In this document: piece after piece, positions 43,966 to 56,374 of the stretch
Position numbering within the stretch: the stretch's first letter is position 1
How the letters are laid out: every line of letters starts with the position of its first letter
From: Nymphaea colorata
Taxonomy: Eukaryota > Streptophyta > Magnoliopsida > Nymphaeales > Nymphaeaceae
DNA: 64,000 bases
Assembly: GCF_008831285.2 (NCBI RefSeq)
Contig: NC_045149.1
Span: 188,001 to 252,000 of the forward strand
Direction of reading: 5' to 3'
Made by a program: the position numbers and the translations under genes
The notes under the pieces: generated by a model
Told to the model about the DNA's origin: nothing
The model's input: only the letters and a program-made list of their open reading frames with translations
The model's database searches: none

Positions 43966-45017
43966 ATTGTAGCGATAGTTTTCAGACATATATAAACCTT
44001 TTAGATTGAAGCTAGAGGTTTATTGGTGTAGACATCTTTAGTAAACTGTCTATGTAGAAAAGCATTTTGGGCGACTTAACGACGGTAACATAAGAAAAAG
44101 CAGAATTTAGCAAGCATGTGGGCCCGCCAGTCCTCCACCAGGAACTAGTAGCCCCACCAATGTCAGTGGATGCCACTGGTGGTGTCCTTGGTTTGGCATA
44201 CGTGGGAGGGATGGAGAAGATAGGTGGAATAATCCATCTATCTATGCCGCCACCGCCTGGCGCCTCACCACCATTGCATTAGAATTGTGTTCAATCACAC
44301 CAATTGAACGCTTTGCAATTGAACGTCAGCAATTAGATGAAACTCAAGATGGCTGGAGGATTTCAGCCTCTCTCGCTCTTGCCGTCTTTTTCCCTTGCGC
44401 AATACATATGTAGTGATTGGTAAATACCAAACCACTTGGGTAAGAAACAAAAGCCAGAGATCACTTAAATTTGTTTTCAAAATTGTTTTAAACAAAATTT
44501 GAACATCCTATTGTGTTCATAAACATCAATTTAGTACAAATTATATTTTAATTCAAATTATTTTTGTAAAAAAATTGATTTTTCTACCATCATAATTTTA
44601 ATACAATAAGAGTCGTTCAATTTTTTATTATTAAAAAACATTACTGAAGTAAAGAAATGACTAATAATGCATGCTCTTCATCACATCACTCTTGATATTA
44701 AATCTAAAAGATTATATTACAAAAAAAAACCTTTAATATTACTTTTATTGGGTCTGGTTTTTGCCTCTTAAGACAGTGGTCTGGTATTTATGAATCTCTT
44801 CTCTATCTCTAGAAAAATTGAAATCAGCCAGCTACTTTGATGATCAAATGTTTTTTTTTTTAAATTTTACGACGCTAAAAATCATTTCAATTGGTGCATT
44901 CTATGGATAAAAACCATGGACCATCAACTGTTGTCATGGGATGCACCATATACTATGATTCTTAGTGTCACAAGATATAAAAAAGTCATCCAGTCATAGA
45001 AGTTGGATGGTTGTTTT
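43966..45017. other. Non-coding interval
   Basis: No gene is recognised. There is a GC-rich patch at 44110-44275, otherwise AT-rich. Confidence 0.45.

Positions 45018-45053
<36 letters not shown>
45018..45053. repeat. (TA)n microsatellite
   Basis: Pure TA run of about 36 bp. Confidence 0.95.
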
Positions 45054-45056
<3 letters not shown>

Positions 45057-45929
45057 TAATGTGCATCTCCGATACACACCACATGGTCAGGTAGCTAATG
45101 TGGCGGCTGACACGCCTCCCTTAAAAAGTTAGCCGATATGACGCCAAATCATCTCATGTACGCCAACGGCCCAACACATTCTTGTATTGATTAATAGCTT
45201 ATTTAAAAATATTCACCTAATTCGAATTTTCAATCCTTTTAAAAGTAAAAGCATATGTTTTCAAGGTCTCCAATATAAGAGGACAACCAAAATTTTAAAT
45301 AGTGATTTCAACATCTTATCTATGGAGAAATGCCTACCCTTGCATATATTTTTTTAGCAGCAAAGGTTTGTTGCAGTTATATATGTCTTCGCTTGCAAAG
45401 GCAATTCATCACTATAAAATCTTCATGGTGCAAATGCTCTGCCACCTTGTTCACTTAGTGGCAATCATATGTGCAGCACTGCAGATTTTCCTTGGCAAAA
45501 ACAGTGAGGTACTCGAGACCTTTTAACAATTTTGTCCTGGTTGCCATTCTACCATGTGCTGGTGTTTGGCTGCTGGGAGTCTGGAACTCTGTCTTCTTTG
45601 GAACACATTGCTCCAATAAAGAATGAAGCGTATTAAACACCAGAAAGAAGAAGGAGAACAACTTGTTCTCGTGTTCTAAAAGAACAGAAAATCTTCTTTC
45701 ATGACCATTAATTAGCATTTGAATCCTGTTTACTTTACTAAATCTGTCCAAATGCATTTATTCTCATTGGGGATCATATCAAGTTGATTTGTTTGTATTA
45801 TATATGCAATTAGCTTTGTGAAAGCAACTATTATGGCTTTTATGGTTTAGTATCCAAAATGATTTCTATCAAGGGATAGACTGGCTCTTTTTACCTAAAT
45901 TGAGTTTTCTTGACCACTTCAACAGTCCC

Positions 45930-46116
45930 CAAGGGCCAAGCCAAGGTAGGCCCGCATGGGCCCTAACCCCACCTTACTTTTTTTTAATTTACATGTAAAT
46001 TCAAGAAAATTTCATTTGTTCTATATAAAAATTTTGAAAATTGATATTTCGGCCCTAGTCAAAATTTATAAATTTTACTTCGACCCCCTCATGAAAAATT
46101 TCTAACTCCACCCCTG
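45930..46116. mobile_element. hAT MITE, 187 bp, TSD ACAGTCCC
   Basis: Exact 8-bp flanking repeats ACAGTCCC (45922-45929, 46117-46124). The right end reverse-complements to CAGGGGTGGAGTTAGAAATT and the left end is CAAGGGCCAAGCC, a decayed version. The interior carries TTACATGTAAATT and poly(T), as in the 49287 copy. The CAGGGG(C/T)GGAG start is typical of Tip100-like hAT derivatives in plants. Confidence 0.8.
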
Positions 46117-46124
46117 ACAGTCCC

Positions 46125-47844
<1,720 letters not shown>

Positions 47845-48670
47845 GCATTCATCAATATGATTGATGTATGAAAATTGAAAGCTTGAAGCAGACTATGTAC
47901 TTGGATTAACAAAGGAGGACATGAAAAGTGTATGATCCCTATGACATGTACACGAGTTAGGCCCCTTGCCATGTCTTGCTTGTGCACGTCATAGACAAGT
48001 CGGCCTCATGAAAGCTGGACAAAAGATGGGTGAACACATATAAATATAGACAGAAATGTTACTAGAAGCATGTAAAAATACAAGTTTCTTCTCTAGTTTG
48101 ATTCTTGTGGGCGTTATGTATATGCATCTTAAGTGGTGAAGTGTGATACCTAAGTTGAAGGGGTACTATTACTGTCGCTAACGTCGACACCACCCAAGAC
48201 CTCGAAGGCTAGGGGAATAAAGGGGCATTTGTGCTTCTTTGATGACTCTAGCTATATAAAAGCACCTAGCCATCTAACCAGGACTCTCCATTTGAAGTAA
48301 TGAATGCTAAGAGAAAAACAAGGAAAAAAATATGTAAACTAGTACCATAAAATTAAAACACTCATCTCATCACCTTTTTTTCTTGCAACAATTTTGATGT
48401 GTGTGTGTATATGTGTACAGTGAGTGAATGATAAATGTGGTTACATAGAGTCACCCAACCATTCTAAGGAACATTGTCCATCTAAGGCAAATGTTTGGTT
48501 GAGAGAAAAACAAAGAGAAAAATGTGTAAACTAATATTAGATAACAAAAATGTTCATCACCTTTTTCTCTTTATTTTTTTCTTAACTGTCTATCATGTTG
48601 GGTCGAAGGGTGCAGATTAGATAGCTGGGAGACTCTAAAAAACTAGAATTTTGTCATTCAATTTTCTTAT

Positions 48671-48676
<6 letters not shown>

Positions 48677-48734
<58 letters not shown>
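48677..48734. repeat. (TA)n microsatellite
   Basis: Pure TA tract of about 58 bp. Confidence 0.95.
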
Positions 48735-48737
<3 letters not shown>

Positions 48738-48867
48738 CAAAAAATGAGAGAGAGTAATAAATAAAATCATGACATTGAAATTTGTAAAACCTTTAGCCGT
48801 TTTTTCCACATTTAATCTAACATTGTACAAGATCAATGTGGTTTATATGTTAAACATAGAATGCTTA

Positions 48868-48869
<2 letters not shown>

Positions 48870-48921
<52 letters not shown>
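48870..48921. repeat. Compound (CT)n(TA)n microsatellite
   Basis: About 18 bp of CT followed by about 33 bp of TA. Confidence 0.95.
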
Positions 48922-48924
<3 letters not shown>

Positions 48925-49286
48925 GTTTAAGTGTAGCCGTCAGCGAGGATGGTAGTCGGCAAAGGGCAACAATGTAAATCCATGAAAGGTGGAGGTGTCT
49001 CCCAATTACAATGCTGCCAATGGTGGTCAATATTTTGGGTAGATAATGCACCCAAAAAGAAAAGGATTCCTCTTCCTACAACACGAATCGACATTGTCGT
49101 AAGAGATGATGGTTGGTATCCCTGTCTTGATCGTTAGGGTTAGTTATACTTCTATCAACAACAACTTCACCTTCCATACTTGGATAATCAATGTGCTTGG
49201 ATAACATCGTTTTCCCACTTAGTATTTGTTTGAGTCTCCAATCCTTCATGGGAGGTGGTCAAGTGTTCGATGTCTAACAGTTGAAG

Positions 49287-49440
49287 CAGAGGTGGAGCTA
49301 GAAATTTTTTATGAGGGTGCCAACTATAGTTTCAAAATTTTGGTTGAGCCGAAATATAATTTTAAATTTTTTTTATATAGGATAAATGAGATTTTTTTAC
49401 ATTTACATGTAAAGGCCACCCCTCCTTGGCTCCGCCCTTG
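49287..49440. mobile_element. hAT MITE, 154 bp, probable TSD AGTTGAAG / AATTAAAG
   Basis: It starts CAGAGGTGGAGCTAGAAATT and ends TTGGCTCCGCCCTTG (reverse complement CAAGGGCGGAGCCAA), so the terminal inverted repeats are clear. The 8-bp flanks match at 6 of 8 positions, and both differences are G-to-A, as expected from decay. The interior shares TTTACATGTAAA with 45930-46116. Confidence 0.75.
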
Positions 49441-49845
49441 AATTAAAGTGATTACCAATGTATACCGGGTTCTATTATTTGTTTTCTTGCATTCTTTGAT
49501 TCATTTTCTAATAAAAGTAGGAGGCATGCCCTCTAATATGATGGTTTTCTTGGAAATAAACTTTGTATATGGTTAATGACTTGTGTGGCAAGTTTGAGCA
49601 CTTCAATCAATTTGCCTTATAATTCATCAGCTATCATACTCAAGGTTTTTTTCCAAAAGGGTGATGATAGTCTGAACTTTAAATTTGAAAAGTAATTTTG
49701 TATATAAATCATTAGTTCATGTATAACTATTCACATAGTTTTGGTACTTATTTAATCTACATAAATGCAGGTGTACTAGCGTCTATAATCTTGACAAATG
49801 AAGTTTTAAGTTTTATGCAAAATTAACATCTCGCGCTCTTTTTTT

Positions 49846-49983
49846 TTTTTTTTTCTCTCTCTCTCTCTCTATATATATATAAGAGTGAGAAGAGAGAGAC
49901 ACACACACACAAAAATGTGAATTCCTTCAGCGTTGTGAGAGGTTGGATGGCTAACACACACACACATACATATATATATATAC

Positions 49984-50030
<47 letters not shown>
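49846..50030. repeat. Cluster of short (CT)n, (CA)n and (TA)n tracts
   Basis: CT-TA at 49856-49880, GA/CA at 49885-49912, CA-TA at 49955-50030, separated by 45 bp of unique sequence. Confidence 0.9.
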
Positions 50031-50032
<2 letters not shown>

Positions 50033-50913
50033 TGTAATGAAAGATGCCGACAAAGTACCTCCAACGACAGTGCTGCAATGGTGTTAACTCAATATGCAGA
50101 GAGAACAGATGTATTAATTGGTGCCATACAAAGTTTGTTTTTTTTTTTTTTGTTTCCTTTCAATCTTCCCCGGCCCATCATTCTCTCCTTGTCGTCGTCC
50201 CGTAGGTCCCGTGAGGAGTTGAGCTTCCATATTTCTTTGATCGACAACTAGAAATCGTAGTCTGCAGATAGCAATTGCCGCTATAGTCATCAATACAAAT
50301 GCCAGAAGGGACCAGATCCTCATTGGTCATCATAAAATAATCAATCAATAGTGAAAGTCATCGCTCAAAGGTTTACAAACTATCATTTTGAAATTATCAT
50401 TAATAGTTAATAATTGTTTTTATTTGTTAATAGAATATTATCATTATATACTTTTTGAAAAAAAATAATGAAGTTGTCTTAGTTGCGTATGGCTCGAGAA
50501 ATTTGGGTTGAAGTCAAAGAATCGATTCAAAGTGTTGACGTGGGTTGAGTCCTGGATCTTTGACCGCGTTTGGTTTAAATTTTTTATACTGAGTGGGCAT
50601 TGAGCCATACTGAGTCAATTTCAAAAGCAAACGCGGCCTTAACCAAGTAATACACAAACCCTAACTTGTGCTCTGGATGAGCTCGGTTCACTCCTATCGA
50701 GATCGGCTAAGCCTGGTTCTAACCGATTTAACATTTTAACACTTTCTCCATAAATCTGACTGAATAAAAAAATATAAGCATAAAAAATCATTGAAACCCA
50801 ATGTTTTAAATTGGATTTTTTACGTCAAAATCACATAAAATTCATTTTGTGCATTTGATTTTCATAATATCTTTTGAGTTGCATGCATTTGAACAGATGA
50901 GTGACTATTGAAT

Positions 50914-50917
<4 letters not shown>

Positions 50918-50986
<69 letters not shown>
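50918..50986. repeat. Compound (CA)n(TA)n microsatellite
   Basis: About 26 bp of CA followed by about 42 bp of TA. Confidence 0.95.
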
Positions 50987-50988
<2 letters not shown>

Positions 50989-51519
50989 CATTACAATTGA
51001 CATATATCACATTATTTATCATAAGAAACCACAAATTTGATTTATTGTTGTCCTATTACATTATTTTGTGAAAAACAAAGATGTATGTGACTTGCACATT
51101 TTTAACTTTCATTTATTCACACGCACCCGAAAACATGTATACCACACACATGTATTAATCAAATATCACATTTGATATATGTTTTATTATTTGGTGGAAT
51201 TAACCACCTAAATGATTTAGATGTTCTATTACATTATCTTGCAAAAGAATCCACATACATGACCTACACATTGTTTAGCTCTCGTTTATTCACTCATACA
51301 AATATATGTATATATAAATAAAAATATCACATTTGATTTAAGTCACATTATTTGGCCAAAGTAATATTTTACATGATTTGCATGTTATTCAGATTTCATT
51401 TGTTCATACACATGAACACACACTTTGAAGGAGATGAGTTATGGGTCCTAGGGACTGACCAAAGTTTATATTGCACAATGAATATATATATACATATAAT
51501 ATAATATAAAATAAACAAA

Positions 51520-54500
51520 CAGAGGAGGGAGTGGGAGGAAAGAGAGAGAAAGAGAGGGGAGCCCATAAAATGAGAATATATAGCAAAATTTGGGGACAAG
51601 AGGTCCCCTAAATACAAAAACAATCCGCAAAAAACAAAAATAACGCAAAAAACACAAGCAGGAAGAACAAATATACAATACAATGCACAAAAAAATAGGA
51701 GAGAAGAGGAAAGACGAAACGGCACAGTCACCCAACCGCAGTCAGGCGGTGGCTTTAACCGAATAGCGAACTGGATATCCCCTTGCACAAGACGAGCCAC
51801 AGAATCTGGTGAAGAGAAGGTGCCCCTGAAGACCCTGTTGTTGCGCTCCACCCAAATGTGCCACCAAGCTGAAATGAGCCACGGCCTCCAGACATGACCC
51901 CAAGAAGCAGTCAGGTGGGGGGAAGGACAAAAGAGGAAGAAAAGACGAATGGATGGTGGGTTTGGAAGATTACTAACAAGGGAAGACCAAGTAGAAGCAA
52001 GGACACTAGAGAAAAAAGGGCAAGAAGTACAAAGATGAATCCGAGACTCAGTCGCAACAAGACATAGGGGACACTGGTTAGCCAAACTGATGTCAAAGCG
52101 TTGTAGGTGATCAAAAGTATTGATATGGCCAGTCAGAAGAAGCCAGACAAAAGCAATGGCTCGAGGAGACCAAAAAGACCGGGGGGGGGGGGAGTGACGC
52201 GACAGAAGGACCAAAGGAGGCCAGGTAGCAAGAAGAAAAAGTGAACTCACGGGTAGGTGAAAGGGGCCAGGATGGGGACGTGGACGATGAGAGGTCAGCA
52301 AGGCGGAGGAAAAGAGGAAGGACAGAAAGCATGTCGGACCAAAAGTAAGAGGGGGATGTGTAATAGATAGAACTATGCCAGACGCTAGGGGAAGGAAGGT
52401 CGAATTTTGAACTAATGAATTTGGTGATGAGCGAATGTTTAGTTGCTAACCGCCACCACCAAGAACACAGGGAAGACTCGCAAGCCCGACTAAGGTTGGT
52501 AACCCCAGCACCCCAAGAAGACGCGGAAAGGCAACCACATCCTAATGCGCAAGGCAATCTGAAGGTCGATCACCATCCCAAACAAACTTACGAATAAGCT
52601 TATCAAACCTACGCAAAACAGCCACAAGAGGCCGAAAGACAGACAAAGCATGGAGAAAAACCGACGCAAGGCAGTGCTTAGCCAGAGTAATCCGACCTGG
52701 AAGAGAAAGCAGCTTTCTCTGCCAACACTGAAGGCGATCCGTAAGCTTCTGCTCCACCCCATCCCAAAAAGAGGGAGCAGGAGGCGACAACGTAATCTGA
52801 AGCCCCAGATAGTCCATGGGCAGGCTAGTAGCCTTACACCCAAAGCAAGCTTCCGCGAGAAGTACCGTGGTTGGATCCGCGTGAATGAGGGAGAGGTGAC
52901 ACTTGGCGGAATTGATAGAAAGACCCGAGATGAGCTCAAAGACCCGAAGGATGAGCCACGTTCTCACAATCTACTGGCGGGAAGCACTGCCGAACAGGAG
53001 AAAATCATCAGCATACTGAAGGGTGGAGAAGGACGGTAAGTGGGGGAGCGAATGGGGTGTGAGGAAGCCAACGACCGTTGCGTGATGGAAAAGCGCAGAA
53101 AAGTTCTCAGCAACCAAGTTGAAAAGCAAGGGCGATAACGGGCAACCTTGACGGAGGCCACACTCGAGACAGAAGAAATCACCACACTTCCCATTGAAGG
53201 AGACCGCAAGCTGGGCCCTAGTGACAAGCGACATGAACCATTGCCTAAACGAAAGACCAAACGCAAGACGGGTGAGGAGGTCAGAAAGGAACTCCCAACT
53301 AACCGAGTCAAAAGCCTTAGAGATGTCCAACTTCAGGATGAATGAAGGTAGCCGTAGACAGTGAAGGGAGTGAACAACCTCATTGACTAGGACAACCGCA
53401 TCGTGCAGACGCCGACCCTTGACGAAAGCAACCTGGAAGGGGTTAATGACTGAAGGCATGACAGGCGCAAGCCGCAAAGAGAGCAACTTAGCAATAATCT
53501 TGTAAGGCGTGCCTAGGATGGAGATCAGGCGAAAGTGGGTGACGTCCGTAGGGTTAGGGCGCTTAGGCACCAGGACGCAGGTAGCTTGATTGAATTCCTT
53601 TAGGAAAACAGAATTGGAGGTGAACTCATCACAAAACGCAAACACATCTGCGCTACAAAACTTTCAAAAAGTACAAAAAAATTCAATTGGGAAACCATCA
53701 ATGCCAGGCGCCTTACCAGAGCCAAGGGCCCAGACCGCGTTCTTGATCTCTTGGTGTTGGAAGGGCCGCTCAAGAGCGATCGCACAAGAGACAGAGAGAG
53801 AGGAGAGGTGAAAATCCGGCAGCGTGGCACGAAAGCGAAGAGGTTTAGAGTAGAAATCCTAGAAATGAGCGCTCAGGGCCGGGAGGATGTCATCACCAAG
53901 AAAAATCCTGCCCCCGATACCCATGGACTGGAGCAACGTCTGACGGCGCCTCTGAGAGGCGGCCAAGTGGAAGAATCTAGAGTTCTGCTCCCCATGCGCG
54001 AGCCAACCCAGCCTAGAGCGTTGCTACCAATGGATAGACTCCCTAATCCGCCACTCCTGGGCAAGACACTGCAGACAAAGGAGACGGGAAGACTGATCCG
54101 CAGAAATATTATCAGAGGCCTGAAGGGACATGATCTCCTCATCCCAATTGGCCACTTCCAAAAATTTGCTGCTCCAGAAAATGCGCTTCCAGGCGAGCGC
54201 CTCCCTCCTGATGGAGTGCAACTTCTGCGAGAGCCTGAAAGCAGCCGACCTACCATTGACTGCACGAGCCCACCAATTAGGGACGGTAGCTACAAAGGAT
54301 TAATCACGGAGCCACCAAATCTCAAAACGAAACCTGGCGTGCCCGATACTAGCCCTACCCCAAAGAAGGGAAATGAGCAGCGAAGCATGATCAGACAGGT
54401 GCCTCGGACCAAGAACCAAGGAGGATGAAGGCAAAGCAGAGAACAACTCAAGCGAGAGGAAGATACGGTCCAACCTACGAAGGATCAGAGGGTTCTTATT

Positions 54501-54890
54501 ATTAGACCAAGTAAACGTACCGTTAGTCGAAGGCACGTCAAAAAGACCGAACTCATCAACGAATGATCGAAAAGCAGACATAGACGGGCCAGAAGTGACA
54601 GGGGAGGATGAGTCAGCAGGGCTAAGCAAACAGTTGAAGTCTCCTGCCAGAAACCAAGGGGAAGCTGCAAGCTGGCGAACCTGATGCAGCTCAGCCCACA
54701 GCTGCCCACGCAAATCCCCAACGCAAGGGCCATAAACCGCAGTAACCCAGACCAGACCATTAGGCCAGAATCCGCTGAGAGAAGCAGAGATAGAGTACCT
54801 TCCGACATGCACAACAGCCCCCGTAAGGGGTGGAGACCAAGCCAGCAGGATGCCGCCAGCTGCTCCACAAGCTGGAAGGAACCCAAAGGA
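51520..54890 (-). mobile_element. L1-type LINE retrotransposon, 5'-truncated and decayed
   Basis: Read on the minus strand from 54890 to 51520. Endonuclease: 54812-54300 has SPWFLAGDFNCLLSPAD, LRRLDRIFLS and LGPRHLSDHASLL, the conserved GDFN, RLDR and SDH boxes. Reverse transcriptase: 53645-52971 has FRLISILGTPYKIIAKLL, FVKGRRLHDAVVLVNEV, LKLDISKAFDSVSWEFL, GLRQGCPLSPLLFNLV and LQYADDFLLFG (the catalytic Asp pair). It continues in another frame at 52967-52542 with LSINSAKCHLS and LPMDYLGLQITL. A zinc-binding C-terminus follows at about 52140-51990 (FDISLANQCPLCLVATESRI, then HLCTSCPFF). Several frameshifts and stops break the ORF. ORF1 and the start of the endonuclease are missing, so the copy is truncated at about 54890. 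The 3' end shares sequence with the fragment at 2090-2302. Confidence 0.93.
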
Positions 54891-54935
54891 CGGTTGCTAA
54901 TTCTTTTGCTGATTTTTTTTTTTTAAATTCATTAG

Positions 54936-55043
54936 GAAAGCGTGAGAGTGTCCTTTGGCTAATGTCTGGGCTTTAGATACAACTGCCAAGCCCTACGAGT
55001 GGAGGAAACTAGAGCCAGAAGGAGAAGGCCCACCTCCATGCAT
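54936..55043 (+). pseudogene. BSL-type Ser/Thr phosphatase with Kelch repeats, single-exon fragment
   Basis: After an acceptor (CATTAG) the frame from 54952 reads PLANVWALDTTAKPYEWRKL and EPEGEGPPPCM, ending at a GTAAGT donor (55044) that splits the Met codon. This is the Kelch-domain stretch of plant BSL2/BSL3 (BSU1-like phosphatases, acting in brassinosteroid signalling). Only this exon is present. The expected next exon (YATASARSDG...) is not found downstream, and an in-frame TGA lies at 54943-54945 before PLANVW. It lies about 45 bp from the truncated 5' end of the LINE, with a T13-type tract between them. Confidence 0.8.
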
Positions 55044-55337
55044 GTAAGTCATTGGTGGATATTTTCTCCTTTTCATTGTTGGTGTGAAAACTTCATTGCA
55101 TCTCACAGCAGATTGTATATAAGAGGGGTTGTGCATCACTTTTGGATTAACTTATGGAATGCGTATCAAAAAGCAGAATAAAAACCACATCTGAGGGATG
55201 GTTTTGCATGACAAACTGCAGTAAAAATTAGATAACATACTAATCAAGATATTGGCTGGGTCCAATTTGGGATCTGCAAACATGCTTCAGTGCCCTGATT
55301 AAACATTCTGCAAGAGCTGCAGTAACCGTTTGGGTAC
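55044..55337. other. Interval after the BSL exon
   Basis: Presumed remainder of the BSL intron. Nothing else is recognised. Confidence 0.4.
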
Positions 55338-55390
55338 TTCATGTCAGTAATCAAGAGTATATCAAGTAGTGGGCACTTCTTTGTCCTCTT

Positions 55391-55618
55391 CTCCAAATGC
55401 TTTCTAGGTTCAGTGGGACAGGAAATATTGTACCAGGTCATGCATCTTGCAGTAAAAGAAGTATTCAAATGTTTGACTTGCTTTTTATCATGTCAGGCCG
55501 TTACTGTGAGCTCTGTAACATCACAAGGCCATGTCAATATAGTATGGTATGGTTGGGAAAGGTTCACATCAGTCTGAGGTGCAAAACTTGCTTAGATGTC
55601 CCCATCATTGAGTGGTAG
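55391..55618 (+). CDS. Orphan Cys-rich ORF, possible terminal exon of an unidentified gene
   Basis: After a splice-acceptor-like TGCTTTCTAG a frame runs to TAG at 55616 reading RFSGTGNIVPGHASCSKRS, FDLLFIMSGRYCELCNITRP and HISLRCKTCLDVPIIEW. Two CX2C pairs (CELC and CKTC) plus an extra Cys (PCQY) could bind zinc. The residue composition is protein-like rather than AT-noise-like, and the frame ends cleanly. I do not recognise the family. It may be another captured exon like the BSL and monooxygenase fragments nearby. No start codon or partner exon is evident, so coding status is uncertain. Confidence 0.35.
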   Translation, partial: LQMLSRFSGTGNIVPGHASCSKRSIQMFDLLFIMSGRYCELCNITRPCQYSMVWLGKVHISLRCKTCLDVPIIEW

Positions 55619-56000
55619 TTTTGGTGGTTATCAGCTGCTTCTGTTGTAACAGTGTATGTTTTTTAGCTGATAAATAGGATTTCCTTTTTGCTTTCTTCAG
55701 TTTTTTGAATTGAAATGGTGGTTAGGTTAAGGTAACTTGTAAAGGCTCTTCTGCCGGCATGCAACAGCAAGTGCACGTTCCGATGGACTGCTTTTGCTTT
55801 GTGGAGGGCGAGATGCTAATAGTGTGGTATGTAATTGTGTGGAGAATCTTTGAGCTTCCTGGGCTCAAGCACACTATATCGTATTGGTAGATATGCATTG
55901 ACATTGACACATTGAATGACGGTTGTTAATTATAAGAAAATAGAAGAAAAGGGTTTTCTTAGGCAATGTTTAGTTTGATATCTTTTGGATGCTTAAATTA
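55619..56000. other. Non-coding interval
   Basis: May be a 3' UTR for the orphan ORF. No other feature. Confidence 0.4.
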
Positions 56001-56008
56001 CTTTTAAC

Positions 56009-56366
56009 CATTGTCGGAGAACACTAATTTATTTGAAAAAAATGCAAAAAAAAAAAATTAAAAACAGGTCAGCTGACAAATGAGAAAAATACATTAAAAA
56101 AATAAAATGAAAAAAAAATGTTTTTCACGTTTTTTGTTTTTCCCTTTTTTGGCATTTTCTCCTTTTTTTTGCATTTTTTACATTTTGTAGTTACCAGATT
56201 TTCATTTTCACATTTTTGACATGTTATTTTTAGGATCTTTCCTTTTTTAACTTTTTTAAAACTTGCTGAGATTTTCCCAATATTTTTCCAAGAAAAACAA
56301 CTCTTCTGTATTATACTCCAAAAAATCCTTGCCATTTAATATTTGAAAATAGTATTTGTGATAATG
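56009..56366. mobile_element. Short hAT MITE, 358 bp, TSD CTTTTAAC / CTTTTATC
   Basis: The left end is CATTGTCGGAGAACAC and the right end GTATTTGTGATAATG (reverse complement CATTATCACAAATAC). The flanks CTTTTAAC (56001-56008) and CTTTTATC (56367-56374) match at 7 of 8 positions. The interior has CTGTATTATACTCC, like GTATTATACCC in the 8077-8868 element. It is a T- and A-rich, non-coding member of the same family. Confidence 0.75.
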
Positions 56367-56374
56367 CTTTTATC

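Larger units (their letters stand above)
49449..51519. other. Non-coding AT-rich interval
   Basis: No gene is recognised apart from the microsatellites listed. The minus-strand ORF 50114-50323 has a hydrophobic start but no recognisable motif. Confidence 0.5.

Noticed and set aside
52650-54428. Long plus-strand ORFs opposite the LINE (for example 225 codons at 53751-54428)
   Set aside because: Antisense shadows of the LINE endonuclease and RT frames; charged, low-information translations.
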